The notes under the pieces are model-generated. The model did no database searches. It was given only the letters and a program-made list of their open reading frames with translations, and was not told the DNA's origin. Shown here piece after piece: positions 11,501-20,900 of a DNA stretch of 64,000 bases. The stretch is from Chrysaora quinquecirrha (taxonomy: Eukaryota; Cnidaria; Scyphozoa; Semaeostomeae; Pelagiidae): positions 4,330,596 to 4,394,595 of the forward strand of contig JACTAT010000001.1 of assembly GCA_014526335.1 (NCBI GenBank), written 5' to 3'. Made by a program: the position numbers and the translations under genes. The stretch's first letter is position 1. Each line of letters begins with the position of its first letter.

Positions 11501-13377
11501 TTTGATTTGATTTGATTTGATTTGATTTGATTTGATTTGATTTGATTTGATTTGATTTGGTTTGGTCTGGCCTGGCCTGGCTTGGCGTGGCTTGGCTTGG
11601 TTTGGCTTGGTTTGGCTTGGTTTGACTTGGCTTGGATTGATTTGAATTGAGTTGAGTTGACATGAGTTTGGTTCACTTTATATTATTTGACTTGACATCG
11701 CTTTGCTTGACTTGACTTGACTCGACTCGACTCGACTTGTCTTGACTTGACTTTTTACGTGACTTGCTATAGCATGGCATGTCCTGGCTTGGCTTGGGTC
11801 TGTTTCACTTGACTTGACTTGAACTGACTGGACTTAACCTGAACTGTCGTTGTTATTGTTGTTACTTTGTTTAGAGTATGCTGTTATTTCTAGCTTTTTC
11901 AGCTAATTTAGGCCTACTATGCATGCTGCATCCAGGCATGGGACCCCTAGTTAAACGTTTGACCATCCATCGGGAAAGTCACACATCCAAATGCTGACCT
12001 CACACGACCAAGCTTAACTTCGGCTGTCTAACGAGAACTGACGAGAAGCTTGGCTACTCACTCCACATGAACTGACATACCTGACCTAACCTGACCTGAC
12101 CTGACCTGACCTGACCTGACTTTTTTGCTTCCTGTAACTTGTTTCCGATCAATCATTTTTGTCCTTTTTTTAACAGATACATAGCCTCACAAGGTGTAAT
12201 ACGACCTCTTTGTGATCTGCTTTCTGTTATGGATACAAAGATAGTCCATGTGGCATTGAATGGATTAGAAAACATTTTAAAAGTAGGAGAGAAGGACCAT
12301 GGTGTTCCAAATCCATATGCAGTTGAAATCGAGGAATGTTATGGTAAGGCCCTAGCCAAAAGATCAAACATTGTTTGTCAAACATTTGAAATTTTCTCGC
12401 CAAACACAATGTCTGACCGTTTGGCTATATCACAGTACATTCTTAAAATATAGGCTAACACATCCCAAAACTAAATTCTTAAACATGAAGGCTACTTTGT
12501 AATGTCCTTATATAACCTCTTTTTACCGCATTCTTACACCGATTTGTTGGTTAGGAATGTCATTGTTAAGAGGGAAATTAACGAATTTTGCCTTCCCATT
12601 TAATCCAGCCATGATTAAAAGAGGATGCGAAATTGTACATAATAAAGCTCTTCTGTTCATAAGAATTCTACTTCATAAGAGAAGCGCTCATTGTATAATA
12701 TAAATTACATGTGCCCAGAAAAGTAGACTCAATTTTATATTTTAATAGACTTTAGTATCTCTAACAGGGTTTTATAGGCCCATACGGCCTCTCCGCCCCT
12801 TCATCTCAACAATAAAAAATTTATTATTTTATACCATTATAGGCGTTACGTTGAAAATGAAATTTATGAAGGAGAAATGGGCCCCAAAACCTTTTCACGG
12901 AGCCTCTAGAATATCTACTGTGTTAATTCGCTTCTTACATCTGTTTTTGCCTCTATCATAATTGACATGAGAGTTCCAGATAGCAATGGTCAACTTACCT
13001 AACATGTATGCCCACCAATATTTCAATTCAGATCAATTGACAATACTTATATTTCAAAATTGCGATAAGCAGTGGAAACATTGTCTGTTTGTGACGTTTG
13101 TACTCTGAGGGGTATCAGACGAAAAAGGGTTTTTAAGTATACTATAGCTATTTTGAAATTTTGTAACACTGTTATTATTTTTTTAGGTCTGGATAAAATC
13201 GAGTACCTCCAACATCACTCGAATGAAGATATATACAAAAAAGCATATGAAATTATTGATCAGTATTTCAAGGAAGATGAAACGATAGAAGTTGAGAACG
13301 TTGCCCCCTTAGTGCAGGACAATCAATTTGCATTTTCACAGAATCAGTCGTTGCCTGACGGGGGTTTCCACTTCTAG
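2529..13377 (+). CDS. KPNA6: Importin subunit alpha (karyopherin alpha, KPNA1/5/6 clade)
   Basis: This is the nuclear import adaptor that binds classical NLS cargo and importin-beta. Coding exons: 2529-2639, 3856-3939, 4297-4396, 4919-5010, 5337-5468, 6272-6360, 7330-7429, 7713-7876, 8373-8451, 9017-9142, 11349-11476, 12177-12343, 13187-13377. All phases agree and give 520 codons, the normal family length. Residues 1 to about 60 are the basic IBB domain ([19 protein letters not shown], then LFKKRNV). The ARM repeats follow, with the NLS-groove ladder intact: WALTN, WALGN, WCLSN, WAVAY, RGVGN, WTISN and WAITN. The ending GGFHF resembles the family C-terminus. [18 protein letters not shown] and [15 protein letters not shown] place it with KPNA1/5/6 rather than KPNA2 or KPNA3/4; the exact human counterpart is not resolved. 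Introns carry many repeats, including a 1.8-kb satellite in intron 10. Confidence 0.96.
3450..3820. mobile_element. MITE, CACGTTTTTTTTTATAAG family, copy 1
   Basis: This 371-bp non-coding element lies in importin intron 1. Its terminal inverted repeats are CACGTTTTTTTTTATAAG at the left and the complement, ending CTTATA(A)nCGTG, at the right. TA flanks both ends, as in Tc1/mariner-type insertions. The interior repeats the words TAAGGAAC and AAGGAACT. Closely related copies lie at 23868-24236 and, more diverged, at 48400-48775. Confidence 0.8.
4030..4195. repeat. Dispersed intronic repeat (CCTCTCCTTACCACATTCT family)
   Basis: The segment opens with CCTCTCCTTACCACATTCT and continues through GTCATTGTTGAGAGGGAAA. 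The same layout recurs at about 6410-6550 and 12510-12665, all three within introns of the importin gene. The origin is not recognised and there are no clear terminal repeats. Confidence 0.55.
4452..4816. mobile_element. MITE with about 40-bp terminal inverted repeats, TTA duplication
   Basis: The left end (GGGGCTGATTATATGAGAG, then CTTTCAGCC) is matched by the inverted right end (GGCTGAAAACTCTCATAGCCCC). TTA flanks both ends (4449-4451 and 4817-4819), the duplication size of PIF/Harbinger-type elements. It is non-coding and ends about 100 bp before importin exon 4. Confidence 0.7.
5525..5655. mobile_element. Short TIR element (TCTCGTACACCTTT family)
   Basis: An inverted pair carries CTCGTACACCTTT with short spacers and the ends GATTCACTTCTTGAAG and GAAGAGTGAACTGCCCC. 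The cleanest relative is at 60256-60397 and a partial one is at 43383-43460. It is non-coding and lies in importin intron 5. Confidence 0.5.
5665..6060 (-). repeat. Dispersed repeat shared with MORC intron 5
   Basis: The minus strand has an open frame of 129 codons containing [14 protein letters not shown]. The matching DNA (TATATTCAGACTTACCAAGG, then ACAAAGTATTGGACATGACA) occurs on the plus strand at about 18205-18300 in a MORC intron, where it is not open over its length. I therefore read this as a dispersed repeat rather than a gene. Confidence 0.45.
8504..8812. mobile_element. TIR element, ACCGTAAATCCTCGAATAAG family
   Basis: The left end ACCGTAAATCCTCGAATAAG is mirrored by the right end CTTATCCGAGGATTTACGG. 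The interior has further GGGGCTTATTCGAGG words in both orientations. A second, more decayed member lies at about 43850-44165 and a scrap at 44815-44845. It lies in importin intron 9 and is non-coding. Confidence 0.65.
9155..10940 (+). repeat. 133-bp satellite, about 13 tandem copies, in importin intron 10
   Basis: The anchor word GCTCTTGC recurs at 9155, 9288, 9421, 9556, 9689, 9821, 9954, 10087, 10219, 10351, 10484, 10617 and (changed) 10750, a period of 132-135 bp. Each unit holds CAATCAAACATTTTTTGTCA, AAGCAATGTTTG and GAACAATGTTTG. These are the same words as in the dispersed foldback family, and the array closes at about 10920-10940 with that family's GATCGTTTGGCCAGGGC end. The array starts about 12 bp after the splice donor of exon 10. 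Short open frames inside it are incidental. Confidence 0.92.
11485..11835 (+). repeat. TTTGA pentanucleotide microsatellite decaying into variants
   Basis: About 15 perfect TTTGA units are followed by TTTGG, CTTGG and CTTGA variants. It begins about 8 bp after the donor of importin exon 11. Open frames on either strand are artefacts of the 5-bp period. Confidence 0.9.
11935..12065 (-). mobile_element. 5S-rRNA-derived SINE, copy 1 (truncated)
   Basis: Read on the minus strand, it has the order of 5S rRNA internal promoter words: a GAAGTTAAGC segment, then GAGGTCAG, then GGATG(T)GTGACTTTCC, close to the 5S C-box region GGATGGGTGAC. It ends in TAGGGGTCCCATGCCTG. A fuller copy at 52342-52497 shares the same ends. 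Known 5S-derived SINEs (SINE3 class) have this head. Compared with that copy, this one has lost about 30 bp. Confidence 0.6.
12075..12120 (+). repeat. ACCTG pentanucleotide microsatellite
   Basis: About nine ACCTG units lie about 55 bp before the acceptor of importin exon 12. Confidence 0.85.
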
Positions 13378-14951
13378 CCACCTGCGTAGAATGTTGGAGA
13401 TTTCGTTCTCGTGTTGAACACGGGTGATATCCTGCATGCATCGCGCTGCTTTAATGCGTCTCATCGCGTATGATCTGCGGCAAATCGCGCTCTGTCAGCG
13501 GCAAATTGCGCTCAATATGCGGTATTTTGCGCCTTAACGCGTCCATCCCAATATGCGCCCGTCAAATAGTACAGTAAAACCCGTGCGTAAATTAGATTAT
13601 CTGTCGTTGTCTGCAAGGAAAGTTTAAAACACCCGGAGACTGTATGGGTTATGCTGTATGTAGGAAGTAGATATTGCTTGTCGTAAACTTCTAAAAATTG
13701 GACATTCTAGTTAAGTTATAAATTAAGTCTGTTTACTTTTGACATTTTAATATTAGCTTCAGTTGGAGCCAATAAGAGAGTTCCTTTAGACAGACTGAAG
13801 CCCTGGCCTGAAACAAACGATCGAGCATTTGACATTTGCTCGTCGAAACAGAAACGAAATGTTTGAAAGTTTTGCCGCGTCATCAAACACTGTGCATCAA
13901 GATTTTATTGTTTGTCGCAATTAGAGAATATTTTTGAAGTTCTTCCTCCTTCATAATACATAGATTAATGATGGCGACGTGACCAAATAACCGAACTTTA
14001 CTTTTGAAGCAGATTTCGATTGTTTGGCCAACAAGGTTTGACCCTTTGGGCAAACCTTCTTTTCAAGCAAAATTGAAGGCCCACTGTGAGAACGAAACAG
14101 GAGGCAAAGATTTGAAAAATAGCAAAGCTTATTTAAAATGTTTAAGCCTATTTTCGTTGTAATTTTGATGTTAAGAGTACTGTAAAACGTTTTGGAGGCT
14201 TATAGACAATATTCGACTAACTATCTTGATTATTTGAATTGTCATGATCATCATTAAAGAAGCGAGCTTAATTTTAAAATAATTAACCATCGTTTCTTTC
14301 AAATAGTTCTTACATATTGAATATTTCTGATTATTTTATATCTATCTGGTGTTTTTCTTAAGAATTTATTTTTCTCTTTGGCATTATAATTTGCAACGAT
14401 GTAAAACTCTGCCCCAGTCCTGCTAAATGACTGCGCTTCTGGAATGAATGAACATTGAAAGATCAGCCACTGAATGACCAATCAGAACGCGCTATAGGAC
14501 TGCTGAAAGGGATTGTGGGAGCACACATGCGTTCTCGAAAACTTTTTTGTTTGAGTTGCTCGGTTGCTCGCTCGTGAAGAATCATGGGAATTGATAAAAT
14601 TATGGGAATTTTTGTGTAACATGGAAAGTTAGTTTCAAAGGAGATAAACTTTTGCCAATTTTCGGAAGTCAAAAATAAACATTTGACAAGAAAAGCTATA
14701 GCTTATTTAAAATAAAGCAAAAATTCTTCGACAGAAAAATCAATAATTGAATTCTATAATTTCTGATCTTGGGAAATATTGCGCATTTTTCTTCTTAATT
14801 TTTTGTTCACAGCAATTTGGAGTCCGCCATCTTGAAATCATTATCTTCGCGCCAGAATTTTGAGGTTGTTGCTCTCAGCGGAAATGTTTGTTACTAACTC
14901 ATTGATCATCGAGGCCGTGTGGACATCGCCGACCAAAGATTGATTTTCTCA
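13378..14951. other. Intergenic region between importin-alpha and MORC
   Basis: It holds the importin 3' flank and the MORC 5' flank. About 13430-13565 is locally rich in GCGC and TGCGG words, unlike the AT-rich surroundings. A worn copy of the AAACATTGTTTG palindromic family lies at about 13800-14060. I see no convincing ORF and no canonical poly(A) signal close to the importin stop. Confidence 0.5.
14821..14834 (-). promoter_or_regulatory. YY1-type motif in MORC promoter/5'UTR
   Basis: The minus strand reads CAAGATGGCGGACT, matching the AAGATGGCGGC core bound by YY1. In animal genes this core typically sits close to the transcription start. It lies about 120 bp upstream of the MORC start codon. 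This is inferred from the motif only. Confidence 0.45.
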
Positions 14952-17900
14952 ATGTCTAAGACACCAACAAAAGGCAATAAATCCAGAAAGGATAGCAATG
15001 ATAAGGATGGTGCTATAAACATCCCAATAAAATCGGATGATGGGTCGTTTCTAAGCGCTGTAAGTTCACGATGAAGTTTTTTCTGGCTTAGGCCGGTGAC
15101 TTTTTTAGGCCCACAAGCAATCCATCGGGCTCAACTTAGAGAAAGTTCCGATTTCCTAGTTAATTTCGGTATTTATGAAATACTAATTATTATTTTGATC
15201 GTTTAGAATATAATATAAAGTGGATATAATTATGTTGATCATAATATCTGATGCCTACTATACAAACTACAAGAAATCATCATCAAAGAAAGAGAGAAAT
15301 GATCATCATCAGCACAATCATAATCAATGCATCATCAACAAGATCACTCACCCAATTTTTTCCCTTTTTGAAATTTTTGACAAGTTGGTGAAATTTTCCC
15401 AACTTTTGCAGCATAAAGATGAAGATTTTAAAATTATGATAATTGTTCTAAATTTTGATGACAGTCTGTGTTTTTTCTAGTTACATCCAAAGTATTTACA
15501 CACAAATTCTACCAGTCACACATGGCCATTTAGTGCAGTAGCAGAACTTATAGGTGAGTAAGGGACCATCTCCAATTAATCGTATAGTTTTTATACAAAT
15601 TTATACGAATTTTTTCTCAGTTGAAAAAGTGTGTTATACAATTTAATTCGTATAAAGCAAATCACGTAAACGAATTGTATACAAATTTCTTATTTCCTTC
15701 ATACGAATTTGCTACGAATTTGATACGAATGTGATACGATTTTGATACAAATTTGACACGGAAAGATAAAATTAGCAGCTTTTTATAACAAAGCGGCACA
15801 TCCCAGGAACAATAGTAGACTGGCTCAAAGAACAATAGGAACGCAAGTCGGTAATTTATGGAAGGAATAACGTGAGAACTGAAAGATTACGCTAAAATAC
15901 GAAGAAGCTCAAAGGAGTTTTACAGTGTTAGAATTTGTTTAGACGAATTGTATAGAAATCGTTATGTAAATTTTATTTGAATTTTCTGCAAAATCCTATA
16001 CGAATCCTATACGATTTTTATACGAATGCTATACAAATTTTGTATGTTATCCTATACGAATTTTATACAAATTTTTTCATGTTGCAAAACGTGTCGATAC
16101 GAATTAATTCGTATACGGTTTACAAAAAATCGTATAATATCGTATAATTATACCAATTTGGTTATACGAATTTGATACAAGTAATTGGAGACGATCCCTA
16201 AGGGTAAGAACTTCAGCATGATGGAGCAATTTTGAAAACAAAAGAACAAAAAACAATTTGTATTATTTTAAAACAATAGATCACTTTGGCATGACGTCTG
16301 ACAGCATTAAAATTTTTCGAAATCACATGATATTGAGTTTTTGATATAAAAATCTTATAAAGCAGTAGTCTAGGTACAAAGTTTCACTGTTCTAGCGCTT
16401 GTATTCTTAATTTTATGAACATTCAAAGTTCTTGATTTCATAAAGGCTTTGACCGCAAAAAATGAACTTGGTGAAACTTTTTACCCCACACGGTCAAAGC
16501 CCTTATAAAATCGTAAACTTTGGACGCTCTTAGAATCTAAAATACATGCGCTGAGATAGTAAAACTTTGCACCTAAACTAATTTTTGGGTGCTTTATACG
16601 ATTTTTGCATCAAAAGATTGATATCTTGCGATTTCAAAAATTGAAATTTTACCAATTTTGTTGCATGCATTATAAAAATTTAAAATGGTTTTAATTGATT
16701 TCAGATAATGCTTATGATCCAGATGTAAATGCAAGCCAATTGTTCATTGATTTAAAGACATTCAAAGGACAAAACAAATCACTTGTTTTCACTGACAATG
16801 GAAATGGCATGTCACCAAATAAACTCTACAAAATGCTCAGGTCAGTGCATCTTCATCTAGGCTTTCATATATGGAAACCAGATTAACTTATGAAGATTTA
16901 TACCATTTGCAGTATCAACCTAACACTAACGGCAATATATTGCATCAAATACAATTGCATCAGAGTGGATAGGTGTAAATTGAATGCTGTAATCAAAACA
17001 GTCCAAAATCTGGCAATTACTGCAGAAATTTTGGCAGCACCAGTCAAATTCTAGTGTTTAACTGTTCTATTCTTGTTTTGCTCTAATCCATTAAAACCCA
17101 ATTATGCTAGACCATTTTTGGCACAACATATTCAAACAATAATCTTAATTCTTATTTCAGTTTTGGATTCTGTGAAAAGGTAAGCAAAAATCAAATATAT
17201 ATAGCAAGGATAGACATAATGTAGAAACATTCTTTTAGAGATTTATCTAGGCTGAGCAGTTATACCTGCATAAGCAACCTTTTGAGGTAGGAATTTTTTA
17301 GATAGAATGTCGAACGTTTCCTGCTGCATATATGTCCTGTACCAGATATTGCTAAGGTGTATTAATCATGTGGAGATTGGCCATCTTTACCAGTTCAAAA
17401 GAGAAAATGGAGAAAGAAACAGCCAAAAATGCATCTCCTCATACCATGTGAATTAGCATCTTCATCACATAGTGCATTCAGTAGCATCGTCTTCTCTTAT
17501 ACCATACTCATTATTTTCTTCATTTTATTCATTAACATCTTGATTGTATTCATTAACGTCTTCATCCCTCACTATATTCATCAACATATAAGTTCATAAT
17601 GTGTGCACTGGTATCTTTGCAGCATACTGTATTCATATGCATCTCTCTTCATGCAGTGTTAATTAACATCTTCATTGCATAGTGCTTTCAGTAGCATCGT
17701 CTTCTCTAATACCATATTCATTGGCTTTTTCATTTTCTTCATTGACATCTTCATTTTATACATATTCATTAACGTCTTCATTACTCACTGTATTCATCAA
17801 CTTAAAGTTCATAATGTGTGCACTGGTATCTTTGCAGCATACTGTATTCATATGCATCTCTCTACATGTAGTGTTAATAGGCATCTTCATTGCCTAGTAC

Positions 17901-20900
17901 ATTCAGTAGCATCATCTTTTCTTGTACCATATTCATTAACTTTTTCATTTCCTCTAACCTAGGTTGCTGTCAACGACCATCTGCCTGTCGGCCATTATGG
18001 AAACGGATTCAAATCGGGATCCATGCGATTGGGCAAGGATGCTTTGGTTCTCACTAAATCCGAAACCAGATGGAGTGTTGGATTCCTATCGCAAACGTAC
18101 TTGGAAAAAATCGGATCAGATACAATTATCGTGCCAATTGTCACTTGGGATCCGAAGAAATTTAGTATCCTTTTTGGAATAACAGTTGAATTTATTGAAA
18201 TCAGAGTACATATATTCAGACTTACCAAGGCTGTTTTTGACAAAGTATTGGACATGACAATCACCGCTTATCAGCCGCTTGTCATGATAAGCGGTTGTAA
18301 TCATGTCTTATTGCAACTATATCTTTCACTGTAAGTTTAGCTTTTCAATCGTCTATCTTATAACTTTTGCAAACGATAATACATGTATCACAGCCGAATG
18401 TATCTAAACCGGTGGGAATGAGAAATTGCAGGATCTCTCGTGAATGGCTGGAATTCCTAGGAGGAATTTCTGCTCAAGGGAAATGCGAATTGGGCAGTAG
18501 AACACAAAAGTCATTGGGGCTAATGACTGATATTTTTAATGTACGCCAAACCTTGTTGATTATATTCCCTAACTGTCACTAAAGCTTTCCTTGAAAAAGA
18601 GATGGGTGGCTTGAAATCTTTGTCTGCAATCCTCACACATTCAGTCGTGAATTCGACAGCTGAGATACAAGAAGAGTTTCGAGGAATCGACGGCGCAACA
18701 GGAACGCGCATTATTATATCGAATTTACGAAAGCAAGCATCAGGAAACAAGTATGAATTGGATTTCACGAAAGATTACTCTGATATCCGCATACCAGATG
18801 ATCTGGCAGACTCAGATGAATCGCGATATAGGAGAGAGCAGCGTCAGGATCATATTCCAGCGTCTGATTATTCACTCAGGGTAAATATTCTTGAGGTTTA
18901 TTTTTGAGTCTGTTAGGAATACATTTCCTCGAAGATTATCCCCATTATCGAGCTTAAGGTGTTAGAATATGAAATTGTGAGATCGTGAAAGTTTCATAAC
19001 ATTATCTTTTCCGAATTCGTGAAGGTAGTGAAAGTGAAATGGTGTATTTAGTGCTAGTCGCTAGAATATCAGTGTTAGGTTAACTAATTGTGATCTCGAC
19101 CCTTGCTGAGACGCTACCGTATGTGGGGCTCGAATCCTGATCTCGCTGAGCTTCTGACAACACAAGCCAGCTGGGTTAGGCCACGACGCCACAGGACCTT
19201 CACATTAAGCATCCAAATATGAGCCTGGCTGCAGCGTTGCATTGCTCTAGCGTTCATAGTGATTTGAAAAATTTCCAGTGTTTGAGATTGTATAGGGCTT
19301 TGACCGCTCAGGTTATAAAGTTTTGCTACAATCATTTTTGAAATTTGATTCCTTTGTCAACTGTCAAGCATGCAACAGTGTTGACTTCAGAAAGCAGCTA
19401 AATGATTCAAAAATGGGCTTATTGTAATCTTCAGGCTGTTAAGTTCCCAATTTTATGATCCTACAATTAGGAAATCTTGAGAAATCTTCATAGAAAACAT
19501 AGGCTTTGCAAAGCTCTGTTAAAAGATACCTGATTGGTTACTGTCTTTCGTTTTTAGGCATATTGCTCAATTCTGTATCTGAAGCCAAGAATGCAGATCA
19601 TCTTACGAGGAAAAAAGTCAAAACAACTGTAGTTGCAAAAAGTCTTGCCAAAACTGAAGTTGATGCATATAGACCATATACACCATCAGGCTATGTATCC
19701 TTCTATTAATATTGTTGCGAGATAATCTTGTACTTATATATATCCAGTAGTGGGATTCCAAGAATTAGGGATTTGAACCTTGGCTGGATGATCAGAGAGT
19801 CAACGAAATTGGAACAGAACTAAAGAGCTCATTCTCCTAGCAATTCCTCTTGTTGTGCAACATAGGGCGACCATACTATCAACATGTTTGTGCTTCCACT
19901 GTATGAAACCTTATACTTAAACGCCACATATATATCTGGATGGCAAACAGTGGCATAGATTCCCCATACGCTGCATACAATAGTTGATGGGAAAAGAGCT
20001 AGAAGAGTCCCTATTTCAATAACTCTTTCGAAATTTCGTCGGTCAAGTTTCGAGCCCCATCAATTGTTATAAAGCCCTTTTTGATAATTTGCACTTTCAT
20101 TATATTTAACACATGTAGACTGAATTCATAGAACCCCTTTTTATCAAAATAAAGTTCCTAAATGATCTGTTTGGGTGTGAATATGTCCATTTTAATTCTA
20201 AACCACTTAGTTGCATAGCTAGAGATTTAGAAGTTAGGCAGTGGCATTCAAAAGATATGGCTATTCATTTAAATGGCAGATTTTCGTTTAATTTTGTCGA
20301 ATATTGTTCTTAACTTACCTAAAGGGAAAACCAGTGAAGATTGTCTTTGGTTTCAGTCAGAATAAAAATCATTATGGAATCATGATGTATCATCGTAATC
20401 GATTGATTAAACCGTACGTCAGAGTGGGACACCAGCAAAAGGTAAGTAGTAGGTCATTGAAGTATCTTTTGCAAATTCAAAATGCTTATGTCCAAGATGT
20501 GGCGTAACAGGACATTTTGTGGACCATAGGAATATTAAACGAAATTATCAAAAAGAACGAAATCGGCGAGAGAACTTTCACTCTATTGAAATTGAAGGAT
20601 CAACAAGAAACAAGCGATTTCAGATAGTAAAAAACACGAAAGATATTCAGTATTAAACAAATGCCGAAAGTCAAAGGCTATGTTCATATCCAGGGGCATT
20701 GATTCTGGCGCAATGTCGATTAGGTTTCTTATAGCGATCGCCCTTTCCTCCTCGTTATTATTCAAAAGAATAGACACATCAAGCAATCTTTCTTGAGCCA
20801 TTGTCGACCAGTTAAGATAAAAGAAGCATTGTGTAACCTGTAAACTTGGGGGATATTGCCATATCAAACCACGTTTTACATCAAACAATGTAAAAGGCCT

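Noticed and set aside
12177..12440. Introns newly made by repeat insertion (introner-like)
   Set aside because: The importin and MORC introns next to repeats fall at positions that look shared with other animals' genes, and donors are outside the elements, so insertion into existing introns is simpler.
18386..18540. Extra MORC exon between exons 5 and 6
   Set aside because: It has an acceptor-like AG before CCGAATGTATC, but neither frame matches MORC sequence and the exon 5 to exon 6 join is in phase without it.
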